From NCBI RefSeq assembly GCF_900115745.1, contig NZ_FOXP01000009.1, positions 1 through 64,000 of the forward strand: 64,000 nucleotides of DNA, written 5' to 3'. This DNA comes from Sphingomonas rubra. GTDB lineage: Bacteria; Pseudomonadota; Alphaproteobacteria; Sphingomonadales; Sphingomonadaceae. This document shows positions 25,383-34,659 of this stretch, in pieces (the first letter of the stretch is position 1; each line of letters starts with the position of its first letter). The position numbers were made by a program, and so were the translations under genes. Below the pieces are notes generated by a model, which made no database searches, had not been told where the DNA came from, and was given only the letters and a program-made list of their open reading frames with translations.

Positions 25383-25549
25383 GACGAGGTCGGCGGCTCG
25401 ATGGCGAGGCCGTGGCCGGTCAGCCGCTCCAGCGCGCCGGTGAGCGAGATGCCGACCAGCGACAGGTCGAGCGAGTCGGCGAGGTGCAGGGCCTCTGCGA
25501 TGATCGCGGCGAGCGCCTGCCGCCTGTCGCCATGGGAATCGTTGTTCAT
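25373..25549 (-). CDS. Small conserved-type protein, 58 aa
   Basis: A short frame beginning MNNDSHGDRRQALAAIIAEA, predicted to be helical and acidic, with the look of a genuine soluble protein. It sits downstream of the large membrane protein's neighbour region, convergent with marC, and ends within the shared hairpin. No strong ribosome binding site is visible. Function unknown. Confidence 0.55.
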   Translation of the reverse strand: MNNDSHGDRRQALAAIIAEALHLADSLDLSLVGISLTGALERLTGHGLAIEPPTSSLH

Positions 25550-25578
25550 GGCGGGCGCACATAAGCAGGAGCTGATGG

Positions 25579-27393
25579 TTAAGGTGCCCGGGTAATCGGA
25601 AACGCTGCGTTCGGGGGTGCGATGCGGTAGAGCCGATAGGGCAGGCCGCGGCGCAGCGGCACCGGTTGCAGCCAGGCGAAGCGGCGGCCATGGGCGAGCT
25701 GGTCGTAGAAGCCGCCGGGATTGCGCGCCCGGTAGATCGTCGATTCGGCCATGTCCGGACAGACCAGCAGCATGGTCGCGCCGTGCCGCGCCATGATCGC
25801 GCGCGCCTGGGCGGGCGAGCGGCTGAAGGCGTGCTGGACGTCCAGGATCGCGGTGCCATTGCGGTGATAGGGGCCGGCGATCGCATCGTGATGGGTGACG
25901 GTGATGAGGCGCGGGCCGAGATCGACGAAGGTGAACATCGTCGCCTTCGGGATGCGGTTGAGGGCGAGCAGGCGCGAGGTGCGCATGCACTCGCCCGTCG
26001 CCCCGTTGATACGGCGCGTATAGGCGCTGGGCGGGTCGATCGGGAACCATTTGATGAGCAGCCCGGCGAACATGCCGGTGACCAGGACGAAACCGATCGC
26101 GATGCCGCCGATCATCACCGGCAGCGACCGGCGCAGCAGCCAGGGCAGCAGCAGCGCGGCGAGCGCCGCCGCGCCGGGAATGGCGAGGAGCTGCGCCGCC
26201 GATGCCGCGCGCGCCTGCCAGCCGAGCATCGCCACCGCGAAGGCGGTGAACAGCGCCACCGCTGCCCAGCCGACCACCGACGACGTGCGCCGCGCCCGCC
26301 AGGTGGCGACGGCGGCGCCGATCAGCCCGATCACCGGCAATGCCGCGATCGGGAAGGCGACGCGGAACGGGTGTTTGTAGAGGGGCTTGGCCTCCTTCAC
26401 GTTGTCGAGCCAGGTGCGCGCGAGTTCCGGGCTGACCTGTTCGGGCCGGCCGAGGCATTGCGGAAAGGCGAGCGCGAAGCCGAGCGCGATCGCCGCCGCC
26501 GCCGCCAGCGCGATGAGGAGCCGCGCGGCCGGTCGCCGGGGCGAGGCGAGCGCGAGAAGGAGGAGGAGCGCGCCGGCGACCACCACGACGCTGAGCCACA
26601 CCGGCGTCAGCGCGTCGCAGCGCAGCGCCCGGTTGGCGTAGGAGGCGAAGGCGGCGAACCCCGCCGCGCCGCCGCCGCCCAGCGTCACCGCGTAGGTGGC
26701 GAGGCGCCGCGCCTCGCCCGCGTCCCACACCCAGCGCAAGGTGATGATCGCGCCCGCCATCGCCGCGTAGGGCAGCATCTCCAGCCCGATCGATAGCGAG
26801 AAGGCGGTGGCGAGCCCGACCAGCGCGCCGCCGCGCGCCATGCGCGGATCGCACAGCCCGGCGACGGTGACGGCGAGGGCGGCGAGCTGCCAGTTATGAT
26901 GGTCGATGCGCTCCGGCATGAACATCAGCATGGTGGTGGAGGCGCTGGTGACGAGGACCACCAGCGCGAACGGCCAGGCGAGCGGCCCGACCAGCCGGCG
27001 CGCGGTGGCGGCGAGCGCGACCATGGTGACGCCGAGCGGCAGCAGCGGTGCGACGCCGACCGCCAGCCGCTCCGCCCAGCTGGGCGAGGTGAACAGGCGG
27101 AAGAACAGGATCAGCCCGGCGATCGGCAGGTCGACGATGCGGCTCCAGTGGATGTCGAAGCCGGCGGGCGGGTCCATCCGGTACTGGCGCAGGTCGTACC
27201 ACCCCTGGCCCGCCATCCAGGCACGGACCTGCATCAGGCGCATGTTGTCGTCGGTGTCGCCCAGCGACAGCCAGCGGATCATCGTCCAGCGATCGAACAC
27301 GTACCAGCCGGCGACCGCCACCCAGGCGACGAGGACGAGGAGCAGCCAGCGGCGGTCGAGATCGCGGCGGAGGTCGTCGAGGCTGGTCGTCAT
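25579..27393 (-). CDS. Large polytopic membrane protein, STT3/GT39-like
   Basis: A 604-residue protein with about 12 membrane helices. After the first helix the loop LGDTDDNMRLMQVRAWMAGQ and IHWSRIVDLP carry acidic residues placed as in GT-C glycosyltransferases (STT3, ArnT type). The C-terminal 130 residues are soluble. It probably transfers sugars from lipid carriers outside the membrane (inference). It is divergent from the gtrA-like group, which handles the same kind of carriers. The ATG at 27393 was chosen because the first helix starts close to it. Confidence 0.65.
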   Translation of the reverse strand: MTTSLDDLRRDLDRRWLLLVLVAWVAVAGWYVFDRWTMIRWLSLGDTDDNMRLMQVRAWMAGQGWYDLRQYRMDPPAGFDIHWSRIVDLPIAGLILFFRLFTSPSWAERLAVGVAPLLPLGVTMVALAATARRLVGPLAWPFALVVLVTSASTTMLMFMPERIDHHNWQLAALAVTVAGLCDPRMARGGALVGLATAFSLSIGLEMLPYAAMAGAIITLRWVWDAGEARRLATYAVTLGGGGAAGFAAFASYANRALRCDALTPVWLSVVVVAGALLLLLALASPRRPAARLLIALAAAAAIALGFALAFPQCLGRPEQVSPELARTWLDNVKEAKPLYKHPFRVAFPIAALPVIGLIGAAVATWRARRTSSVVGWAAVALFTAFAVAMLGWQARAASAAQLLAIPGAAALAALLLPWLLRRSLPVMIGGIAIGFVLVTGMFAGLLIKWFPIDPPSAYTRRINGATGECMRTSRLLALNRIPKATMFTFVDLGPRLITVTHHDAIAGPYHRNGTAILDVQHAFSRSPAQARAIMARHGATMLLVCPDMAESTIYRARNPGGFYDQLAHGRRFAWLQPVPLRRGLPYRLYRIAPPNAAFPITRAP

Positions 27394-27444
27394 GCCGTTC
27401 GTCAAAATATGTTCTCTCTGCCCCGCTCGCCCGCCATCCTTGAC

Positions 27445-27563
27445 CGTCACCCCGAACCCTTCGACAAGCTCAGGAGAGCCTTGTTCCGGGGGCCACTGTC
27501 CCGCATACGCCACCAACCGGGCGTGAGCGGACGGGTGGACCCCGGGACAAGTCCGGGGTGACG
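27445..27563. repeat. Intergenic inverted repeat (CGTCACCCCGAACCC...)
   Basis: CGTCACCCCGAACCCTTCGA at the left and GTCCGGGGTGACG at the right are imperfect inverted copies, with the TTCGACAAGCTCAGG core typical of family C inside. It separates two divergent genes, so any promoters must lie at its edges. Confidence 0.6.
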
Positions 27564-27629
27564 AAGGGGGCTCAAGGCACGGTCTCTAATCCAGGCGGAA
27601 CAAAGGGCAAGCGGTTGGCGGTGACGACG

Positions 27630-28037
27630 ATGCGGCGGTGGAGGGAGAGCGGCGTGCTGGGCCAGCTGATACGCTTCGGCATCGCCGGCGGTATCTCCAC
27701 GCTGATCTACGCGAGCGTGTACCTGCCGCTCACCAGCTTTGTCTTCGCGCGCGAGCAAGCCGTCTACGCGGTGCCGTTCGCCTTTGCCGTGGCGGTGACG
27801 GCCGGGTTCTTCCTGCACAGCCGGTGGAGCTTCAAGGGGCACGGCACGCGCACGCCCGGGCCCGTGCAGCAGGCGAAGTTCGTCGCGGTGCAGGGATCGG
27901 GCATGGCGCTGAACGCGGTCGTCACCTGGGCGGGCACGGCGCTGCTCGGCTATCCGGCCTGGGTGCCGCTGCTGCCGGCGATCGTGCTGGCGACGGGCAT
28001 GACCTTTCTCCTCAACCGCTACCTGGTGTTCGCCTGA
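27630..28037 (+). CDS. GtrA-family membrane protein
   Basis: A 135-residue protein with four membrane helices: IRFGIAGGISTLIYASVYLPL, the AVPFAFAVAVTAGFFLHSRWSF pair, and a final FLLNRYLVF. GtrA proteins are thought to flip or assist undecaprenyl- or dolichol-linked sugars. Its partner is usually a GtrB glycosyltransferase, found here at 28661-29746 on the other strand. GTG at 27621 is an alternative start. The stop overlaps the next ATG (TGATG). Confidence 0.88.
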   Translation: MRRWRESGVLGQLIRFGIAGGISTLIYASVYLPLTSFVFAREQAVYAVPFAFAVAVTAGFFLHSRWSFKGHGTRTPGPVQQAKFVAVQGSGMALNAVVTWAGTALLGYPAWVPLLPAIVLATGMTFLLNRYLVFA

Positions 28038-28765
28038 TGGACCGCATCGTCTATGACCGCATGGCCGCGCACGACTCCACCCATTGGTGGTATCGCGCGC
28101 GCCGCGACATCCTGTCCGACTATCTGACCCGCTACGGCGCCCTGCCGCCGGCCGCGCGCATCCTGGAGATCGGCTGCGGCACCGGCCACAACCTGCCGAT
28201 GCTGGCGCGCTTCGGCGCGGTGGAGGCGATCGAGATCGACCCGGCGGCGCGCGGCATCGCGAGCGAGCGGCTGGGCAAGCCCGTCGGCGCCGCGCCGCTG
28301 CCCGCGCTGCCCGGCGTCGAGCGCGGGGCGTATGACCTGGTCGCGGTGCTCGACGTGGTGGAGCATATCGAGGACGACGTGGCGGCGCTGGCGGCGATGA
28401 AGTCGCTGCTGAAACCGAGCGGCACCATCCTGATCGCGGTGCCGGCGCACCAGTGGATGTGGTCGGCGCACGACACGGTCAACCACCATCACCGGCGCTA
28501 CTCGCGCAGGACGCTGACGGCGGCGATCGAGCGCGCCGGCCTGAAGCCTGAGAAGATGGGCTGGATGAACTCGCTGCTGTTCCCCGCCGCGGTCGCGGCG
28601 CGGCTGGCGGGCAAGCTGACCGGGCGCGACGACAGCGACGATTCGCCGCCGGCCAAGCCGCTAAACGCGGTGTTCGAGGCCGTTTTCCGGCTGGAGCGTC
28701 ACCTGGTCGGGCGCGTGCCGCTGACCCCCGGCCTGTCCATCGTCACGCTCGCCCGGCCGGTCTGA
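28037..28765 (+). CDS. SAM-dependent class I methyltransferase
   Basis: A 242-residue methyltransferase: ILEIGCGTGHNLPML is motif I, IEIDP the acidic end of strand 2, and DLVAVLDVVEHIEDD motif IV. The C-terminal part (HHHRRYSRRTL) is found in methyltransferases that sit with GtrA/GtrB and act on lipid-linked or surface sugars; the exact substrate is unknown. It is coupled to gtrA by a one-base overlap. Its last 105 bases overlap the end of the convergent glycosyltransferase. Confidence 0.88.
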   Translation: MDRIVYDRMAAHDSTHWWYRARRDILSDYLTRYGALPPAARILEIGCGTGHNLPMLARFGAVEAIEIDPAARGIASERLGKPVGAAPLPALPGVERGAYDLVAVLDVVEHIEDDVAALAAMKSLLKPSGTILIAVPAHQWMWSAHDTVNHHHRRYSRRTLTAAIERAGLKPEKMGWMNSLLFPAAVAARLAGKLTGRDDSDDSPPAKPLNAVFEAVFRLERHLVGRVPLTPGLSIVTLARPV

Positions 28766-29746
28766 TCCGGGCGCGGGCGCGGCGGTGAAGCCCAGCGTCG
28801 CTGTCCCCTGCACCGGGCCGGCGACGTCGGCGACCAGGTACAAGGGGCGGCGCTTCGATTCGATGTACAGCCGGCCGAGATATTCGCCGATCATGCCGAG
28901 CACGAAGAACTGCGCCGCGCCGATCGCGACGGTGACCAGCATGGTCGAGGTCCAGCCGGCGACCGCCGTGCCCGATAGCCAGCCGGCGGCGATGTAGACG
29001 ATCAGCAGCAGCGACACGCCGGTCAGCGCCAGGCCGAGATGGCTTGCCCAGCGCAGGGGCGCGGTGGAGAAGCCGGTCACCGCGTCGAAGGCGAGGCGCA
29101 CCATCTTGCCGAGCGGGTAATGCGTCTCGCCCGCGTGCCGCTCTGCCCGGTCGTAAGGAAAGGGGACCTGGCGGAAACCGACCCAGGCGACCATGCCGCG
29201 GATGAAGCGCGCCTGTTCGGGCAGGCTGAGGAACGCGTCCAGCGCGCGGCGGCTCATCAGCCGGAAATCGCCGGTGTCGAGCGGGATCGGCGTGTCGGTG
29301 ACCCGGTCGAGCACGCGGTAGAAGGCGGCGGCCGTCGCCTTCTTGAAGAAGGTCTCGCCCTCCCGCTTGCGGCGGACGGCGTAGACGACGTCGGCTTGCT
29401 GCTCGACCATCGCGCGGCGCATGTCGGCGAGCAGTTCGGGCGGGTCCTGGAGATCGGCGTCGATGATGAGGACCTGCTGCCCGGCGCACAGGTCGAGCCC
29501 GGCGGTGAGCGCGAGCTGGTGGCCGTGGTTGCGCGACAGGTTGATCGCGACCAGATGCGGGTCGACGGCGGCGATGCGCTGCATCGCGGGCCAGCTGTCG
29601 TCGCGGCTGCCGTCGTTGATGAAGACCAGTTCGTAATCGTCGCCCACCGCCGCACGCGCCGCCGCCGACACGCGCGCGTGCAGGATGTCGAGGCACGCCG
29701 CCTCGTTGTAGCAGGGAACGACGATGGAGAGGGCGGGCCAGGACAT
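28661..29746 (-). CDS. GtrB-like family 2 glycosyltransferase
   Basis: A 361-residue GT2 enzyme. LSIVVPCYNEA opens the GT-A fold, FINDGSRDD and IIDADLQDPPELL carry nucleotide-sugar/metal-binding Asp residues, and TGDFRLMSRRA follows. Two membrane helices lie near residues 235-300. It should load a sugar on a polyprenyl phosphate for the GtrA-type flippase. The last 30 residues are charged, not part of the family, and are encoded antisense to the methyltransferase end; the true functional end may be near residue 325. Confidence 0.9.
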   Translation of the reverse strand: MSWPALSIVVPCYNEAACLDILHARVSAAARAAVGDDYELVFINDGSRDDSWPAMQRIAAVDPHLVAINLSRNHGHQLALTAGLDLCAGQQVLIIDADLQDPPELLADMRRAMVEQQADVVYAVRRKREGETFFKKATAAAFYRVLDRVTDTPIPLDTGDFRLMSRRALDAFLSLPEQARFIRGMVAWVGFRQVPFPYDRAERHAGETHYPLGKMVRLAFDAVTGFSTAPLRWASHLGLALTGVSLLLIVYIAAGWLSGTAVAGWTSTMLVTVAIGAAQFFVLGMIGEYLGRLYIESKRRPLYLVADVAGPVQGTATLGFTAAPAPGSDRPGERDDGQAGGQRHAPDQVTLQPENGLEHRV

Positions 29747-29840
29747 GACCCCGCTTGTAGCGAGCGGCGGCGGCCGCGTCATCGCCCCCGTATCGCGCGC
29801 CGCTTGCCAGCGTGATGGCGGCGGCGCATCGTCGCGGGCG

Positions 29841-30776
29841 ATGGAGAGGATCGCCGCGCTGATCGGGCTGGCGCTGGCGGCGGCGCACCCCGCCGCCGCG
29901 CAGGACGCGCTGCCCGCGCCCGCCCCGGAGACGGAAGTGCCGGCCGACGTGCTCGCGATCGGCGCGGAGGATCTGCGCATGACGGTGCCGGTCGATGTCG
30001 GCGGCCGCGGCGTATGGCCGTTCGTGATCGATACCGGGGCGGAGCGGACGGTGCTGTCGCGCGAACTGGCCGAGCGGCTGGCGCTGGCGCCGGGGCGGCC
30101 GGTGCGCGTCACCACCATGACCGGCCTGGTGGTGACGCCGACCGCGGTGGTGCCGGCGCTGCGCGTCAGCACGCTGGCGCCGCCCGCGATCGAGGCGCCG
30201 CTGTTCGGGCGCGTCAATCTGGGCGCGATCGGCATGATCGGGCTCGACGCGCTGCAGGGGCACGCGGTGGTGATCGATTTCGACGCCAACACCATGAGCC
30301 TGCGCCCGTCGCGCCGGCGCAAGCTGGTCGCGCGCGAGGGAGAGATCGTGGTCACCGCCAAGCGCCGATCGGGCCAGCTGGTCGTCACCGACGCGCGCTG
30401 GGGCGGGCGGCGGGTGTCGGTGGTGATCGACACGGGATCGCCGGTGACGATCGCCAACCCCGCGCTGCTCGCCGCGGCACGCCGGGCGCCCGCGCGGCTC
30501 GGCACGCTGTCGGTGATCGCACCCGACGGCAGCGTCCTCGCCGCCGACGCGCGCGCGCTGGACGGGGTGGAGATCGGCAGCGTGACGCTGAACGGGGTGG
30601 CCGTCGCGGTGGCGGACGCGGCGCCGTTCCACCGTTTCGACCTGGCCGACACGCCGGCGCTGCTGCTGGGCATGGAGACGCTGCGGCTGTTCCGCCGCGT
30701 CGAGATCGACTTTCCCGGCCGCTCGATCCGCTTCACCCTGCCGCGCGCGGTGGCGAGGCCGCGCGGCGCCTTCTGA
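29841..30776 (+). CDS. Periplasmic retropepsin-like aspartyl protease
   Basis: A 311-residue protein with a signal peptide (cut near AAAQ, residue 21). It has two single-domain aspartyl protease repeats: VIDTGAERT with Asp64 and VIDTGSPVT with Asp197, each followed by the expected hydrophobic-Gly motif (MIGLDALQG, LLLGMETL). Two lobes in one chain mimic a pepsin-like dimer. Substrates are unknown. It is divergent from the glycosyltransferase, 94 bp apart. Confidence 0.82.
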   Translation: MERIAALIGLALAAAHPAAAQDALPAPAPETEVPADVLAIGAEDLRMTVPVDVGGRGVWPFVIDTGAERTVLSRELAERLALAPGRPVRVTTMTGLVVTPTAVVPALRVSTLAPPAIEAPLFGRVNLGAIGMIGLDALQGHAVVIDFDANTMSLRPSRRRKLVAREGEIVVTAKRRSGQLVVTDARWGGRRVSVVIDTGSPVTIANPALLAAARRAPARLGTLSVIAPDGSVLAADARALDGVEIGSVTLNGVAVAVADAAPFHRFDLADTPALLLGMETLRLFRRVEIDFPGRSIRFTLPRAVARPRGAF

Positions 30777-30861
30777 TCCGGCACCGATGGGGACGGCGCC
30801 GTCAATCAGGGGCTTGGCGACGATGGCCGATCCGCGCTAGGCGGGCAGCCACCCGGCGACG

Positions 30862-30937
30862 GGGCGCTTAGCTCAGTTGGTAGAGCATCTCGTTTACACC
30901 GAGAGGGTCGGCGGTTCGAGCCCGTCAGCGCCCACCA
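30862..30937 (+). tRNA. tRNA-Val (anticodon TAC)
   Basis: A 76-base cloverleaf: acceptor GGGCGCT pairs with AGCGCCC, D-arm TAGCTCAGTTGGTAGAGC, anticodon loop GTTTACACC with TAC, T-loop GGTTCGAGCCC, and encoded CCA. It is in the gap between the protease and the oxidase operon, with no second RNA gene next to it. Confidence 0.96.
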
Positions 30938-31076
30938 CCGTCGATCGCCGCCGCGCGCCGTCCGCGCCCCCGGACGCTGTTGACGGTTCCCGCCCACCGG
31001 CGCACTAGCAGCCGCGAGCGCTCATCGGAGCAAGGGGGAGGGTCGCTTCTTGCCGTTGGAGAGTCACCGCGGGTCC

Positions 31077-31940
31077 ATGGTGTCGTGGCGCAGCGCGATG
31101 GTCGCATCCATGTCGGGGTGTCTGGGCGGGTGTAGCGCGCTGTCCCACGGCTTTCTCGCCGCGGCCGGTCCTGTCGCGGAACAGGAGCGCCACCTGTTCC
31201 TCGTCGTTTGCGGCGTGCTGCTGTTCGTCGCGGTGCCGGTGTTGCTGCTCGTTCCGCTGTTCGCGTGGCATTATCGTCTGTCCAACACCGACCATGCCTA
31301 TCGACCCAAATGGGAGTTCTCATGGGGCATCGAGGGGTTGATCTGGATACCGCCGGCCGCGATCGTCGTCGGGCTGGCGGTGCTGCTGTGGCGCTGGACG
31401 CACATCGACGATCCGTACCGCAGGCTTCCCGGCGGTCCGCCGGTGGAGATGCAGGCGATCGGGCTCGATTGGAAATGGGTGTTCGTGCATCCGCAGCGCG
31501 GCATCGCCGAGGTGAACCGGCTGACGATCCCCGCCGGCCGCCCCGTCCATATCCGGCTGACCAGCGGCACGGTGATGCAATCGCTGCTGATCCCGCGCCT
31601 GGCGGGCCAGATCTACGCCATGGCCGGGATGACGACCGAGCTCAACATCGCCGCGCATCGCCCCGGCGTGTTCCGGGGCGAGAACACGCAGTATAACGGT
31701 GCCGGCTTCCAGCATCAGAAGTTCGCGGTCGTGGCGCTCGCGCCCGCCGACTACCAGCGCTGGCTGGCGCGGGCGAAGGCAGGGCGGCGCGCCTTGGACG
31801 CCTCGGCGTGGCGGCGTCTCTCCGCGCGCTCGGTGATCGCCGCGCCCGTCACCTTCTCGGCCGTCACGCCGCACCTGTTCGACCGCGTCGTCGCCGCCAC
31901 CGGTGGCGCCGCGCATTCCCTCTCGAAGGCCCGCCCATGA
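31077..31940 (+). CDS. cyoA: Quinol oxidase subunit II (CyoA-like)
   Basis: A 287-residue membrane-anchored cupredoxin subunit. LGGCS near residues 16-20 is a lipobox, two helices follow (about 35-60 and 83-105), then the periplasmic domain (MQAIGLDWKWVFVHP, VNRLTIPAGRPVHI). The two Cys of the CuA site are absent (RGENTQYNGAGFQHQKF), so it serves a ubiquinol oxidase, not a cytochrome c oxidase. Upstream TTG at 31050 is an alternative start. Its stop overlaps the cyoB start by four bases. Confidence 0.88.
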   Translation: MVSWRSAMVASMSGCLGGCSALSHGFLAAAGPVAEQERHLFLVVCGVLLFVAVPVLLLVPLFAWHYRLSNTDHAYRPKWEFSWGIEGLIWIPPAAIVVGLAVLLWRWTHIDDPYRRLPGGPPVEMQAIGLDWKWVFVHPQRGIAEVNRLTIPAGRPVHIRLTSGTVMQSLLIPRLAGQIYAMAGMTTELNIAAHRPGVFRGENTQYNGAGFQHQKFAVVALAPADYQRWLARAKAGRRALDASAWRRLSARSVIAAPVTFSAVTPHLFDRVVAATGGAAHSLSKARP

Positions 31941-34036
31941 GCCCGTCCACTCCCGTGCTGCCGGCGCTGCTCGGCCGGTTCGGCTGGCACGACTTGCCCT
32001 TCGTCCGCGCGTGGCAGAACCCGACGGCGAGCGAGATCATCGGCGCCTTTGCGGGCGGGCTGGTGGTGGTCGGCGCGATCGCCGTCGCCGCCGTGCTGAC
32101 GCGCCATCGCTGGTGGGGCCGGCTGTGGTCGGAATGGCTGACCAGCCTAGACCACAAGAAGATCGGCATCATGTACGTGGTGCTCGCCGGCGTGATGCTG
32201 TCGCGCGCGCTGATCGAGGCGGTGCTGATGCGGATGCAGCAGGCGGTCGCGATCGACGCGCCCGGCTTCCTGTCGCCCGATCATTTCGGCCAGCTCTTCT
32301 CCACCCACGGCTCGATCATGATCTTCTTCATGGCGATGCCGTTCCTCACCGGCCTCATCAACTACGTCGTGCCGCTGCAGATCGGCGCGCGCGACATGGC
32401 GTTCCCGTGGGCGAACTCGGTCGCGCTGTGGCTGACGATCGGCGGCGCCGGGCTGATGATGGCGAGCCTGGTCGTCGGCGAATTCTCGACCGGCGGGTGG
32501 AGCGGCTACCCGCCCTATACCGAACGCGATTTCAGCCCCGGCGTCGGCGTCGATTACTGGATATGGGCGGTGACGCTGGGCTCGATCGGATCGACCATGG
32601 CGGGGATCAACATCGCCTGCACCATCTACAAGCTGCGTGCGCCCGGCCTGCGCTTCATGCGGATGCAGATGTTCTGCTGGACCAGCCTGTGCACCGCCAT
32701 CCTGATGATCTTCGCGATGCCGCCGCTCACCGTCGCGACCTTGCTGCTCGCACTCGACCGTTACGCCGATTTCCATTTCTTCACCAACGATCTCGGCGGC
32801 AACATGATGAACTACGCCAACCTGTTCTGGCTGTTCGGCCACCCGGAGGTGTACATCCTGATCCTGCCCGCGTTCGGCGTCTATTCGGAGGTCGTCTCCA
32901 CCTTCTCCTCGAAGGACCTGTACGGCTACGTCTCGCTGGTGCTGGCGACGATGGCGATCGCGGTGCTGAGCTTCACCGTCTGGGTCCACCATTTCTTCAC
33001 CATGGGACAGTCGGCCAACATCAACGCGGTGTTCGGCATCGCGACCATGACGATCGGCGTGCCGACCGGCGTCAAGATCTACGACTGGATCTGGACCATG
33101 TTCCGGGGCGAGGTGCGCTTCACCGTGCCGATGCTCTACTCGATCGCCTTCATGATGACGTTCGTGCTGGGCGGTTTCACCGGCATCATCCTGGCGATGC
33201 CGCCGCTCGATTACCTCGTCCACAACACGCTGTTCTTGGTCGCGCATTTCCACAACATGCTGATCCCGGGGCTGCTCTACGGCATGCTCGCGGGCTATCA
33301 TTACTGGTTCCCCAAGGCGTTCGGCTTCCGCCTCGACGAGCGCTGGGGCAGGCGGGCGTTCACCTGCTGGGTGGTCGGCTTCTATCTCGCCTTCTTCCCC
33401 CTTTACGTGCTGGGCGCGAGCGGCATGGCGCGGCGGACGCAGGCGATCTTCGAGCCGAGCTTCCGCCCCTGGTTGTACGTCGCCGGTGTCGGCGCCTTTA
33501 TCCTGCTCGCCGCGCTCGCCTCGTTGATGATCCAGCTCTACGTCAGCATCCGCGACCGCGCCGCGACGATGGTGGAGGCAGGCGACCCCTGGGACGGGCG
33601 CGGCCTCGAATGGTCCGTCGCCGCGCCGCCGCCCGAGTATAATTTCGCAGGTTTGCCGCACGTCGATGGCCGCAACCCCTTCTACGACGACAAGCACGAC
33701 GCCGGCCGACCCGATCCCTATCGCTCGCCCACCGACTATTCCGATATCGAGGTGCCGCGCGGCAGCATGGCGGGTATCGCGATCGGCCTTGGCGCGGCGG
33801 TGGCGGCGTTCGGGCTGGTGTGGGAGATGTGGTGGCTGACGCTGGTCGCCGCCGAGGTCGTCGTGGCTGCGCTGATCCTGCGCAGCTTCGGCCGGAACCA
33901 GCATCGCACCATCCCCGCCGCCGAGATCGCCGCCGAGCACGAGGCATGGCTCGCCCGTGTCCGCGCCACCCGGCCGATCCCGCGCCGGCTGGAGACGCAG
34001 GCGATCAACCGCGGCCTGGCGGAGGTGCGCGCGTGA
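31937..34036 (+). CDS. cyoB: Quinol oxidase subunit I (CyoB-like)
   Basis: The catalytic subunit of a haem-copper oxidase, 699 residues with about 14-15 helices. The low-spin haem His is in LFSTHGSIMIFF, the CuB His and cross-linked Tyr in FGHPEVYILILPAFGVYSE, the CuB pair in WVHHFFTMG, and the two axial His in VAHFHNML. The Glu of the D-channel (GHPEVY) is present. It reduces O2 to water and pumps protons. ATGA overlap with cyoA and GTGA with cyoC. Confidence 0.95.
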   Translation: MSPSTPVLPALLGRFGWHDLPFVRAWQNPTASEIIGAFAGGLVVVGAIAVAAVLTRHRWWGRLWSEWLTSLDHKKIGIMYVVLAGVMLSRALIEAVLMRMQQAVAIDAPGFLSPDHFGQLFSTHGSIMIFFMAMPFLTGLINYVVPLQIGARDMAFPWANSVALWLTIGGAGLMMASLVVGEFSTGGWSGYPPYTERDFSPGVGVDYWIWAVTLGSIGSTMAGINIACTIYKLRAPGLRFMRMQMFCWTSLCTAILMIFAMPPLTVATLLLALDRYADFHFFTNDLGGNMMNYANLFWLFGHPEVYILILPAFGVYSEVVSTFSSKDLYGYVSLVLATMAIAVLSFTVWVHHFFTMGQSANINAVFGIATMTIGVPTGVKIYDWIWTMFRGEVRFTVPMLYSIAFMMTFVLGGFTGIILAMPPLDYLVHNTLFLVAHFHNMLIPGLLYGMLAGYHYWFPKAFGFRLDERWGRRAFTCWVVGFYLAFFPLYVLGASGMARRTQAIFEPSFRPWLYVAGVGAFILLAALASLMIQLYVSIRDRAATMVEAGDPWDGRGLEWSVAAPPPEYNFAGLPHVDGRNPFYDDKHDAGRPDPYRSPTDYSDIEVPRGSMAGIAIGLGAAVAAFGLVWEMWWLTLVAAEVVVAALILRSFGRNQHRTIPAAEIAAEHEAWLARVRATRPIPRRLETQAINRGLAEVRA

Positions 34037-34659
34037 GCGAGCCCGAACTCGCCCATGCCGGCCTCAATCTGGGTCCGTCGGCGGAGCTGACGCGCGACGG
34101 GGCGGAGAACGCCATCTTCGGCTTCTGGATCTTCCTGATGAGCGACGCGGTGATCTTCGCGCTGCTCTTCGCCACCTACGGCACGATGGTCGCGGGCACC
34201 GCGGGCGGGCCGACCCCGGCGTCGGAGTTCAAGCTGCTGCCGGCCTTTGTCGAGACGCTGCTTCTCCTCACCAGCAGCGCTACCTTCGGGCGCGCCAGCA
34301 TCGCGATGAAATATGCGGAGCCGCGCCGCACGCTGTTCGGCTGGCTCGGCGCGACGCTCGGCCTCGGCCTCACCTTCCTGGCGCTGGAGGCGAACGATTA
34401 CGCGACCATGGTTGCGCACGGCGCGGTCCCGTCGCGCAGCGGCTTCCTGTCCGCCTTCTACGCGCTGACGGGGCTTCACGGCCTCCACGTCGCGGTCGCC
34501 TGTTTCTGGCTGGTGGTGATGGTGGGGCAGGTGCTCGCCTACGGCCTCGATGCGCGGGTGAAGATCAACCTGCTGCGCCTCGGGCTGTTCTGGCACCTGC
34601 TCGACATCGTCTGGATCGCGATCTTCTCCGTCGTCTACCTGCAAGGGGCGATCCGATGA
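34033..34659 (+). CDS. cyoC: Quinol oxidase subunit III (CyoC-like)
   Basis: A 208-residue, five-helix subunit: FGFWIFLMSDAVIFALLFATY, then SGFLSAFYALTGLHGLHVAVA with its conserved Gly-Leu-His-Gly, and FWHLLDIVWIAIFSVVYL at the end. It stabilises the oxidase core. GTG start overlapping the cyoB stop by four bases; its own stop overlaps cyoD in the same way. Confidence 0.94.
   Translation: MSEPELAHAGLNLGPSAELTRDGAENAIFGFWIFLMSDAVIFALLFATYGTMVAGTAGGPTPASEFKLLPAFVETLLLLTSSATFGRASIAMKYAEPRRTLFGWLGATLGLGLTFLALEANDYATMVAHGAVPSRSGFLSAFYALTGLHGLHVAVACFWLVVMVGQVLAYGLDARVKINLLRLGLFWHLLDIVWIAIFSVVYLQGAIR

Noticed and set aside
31903..33940. Long frames in other phases over cyoB
   Set aside because: cyoB itself has every catalytic residue in one frame; the others are low-complexity shadows.
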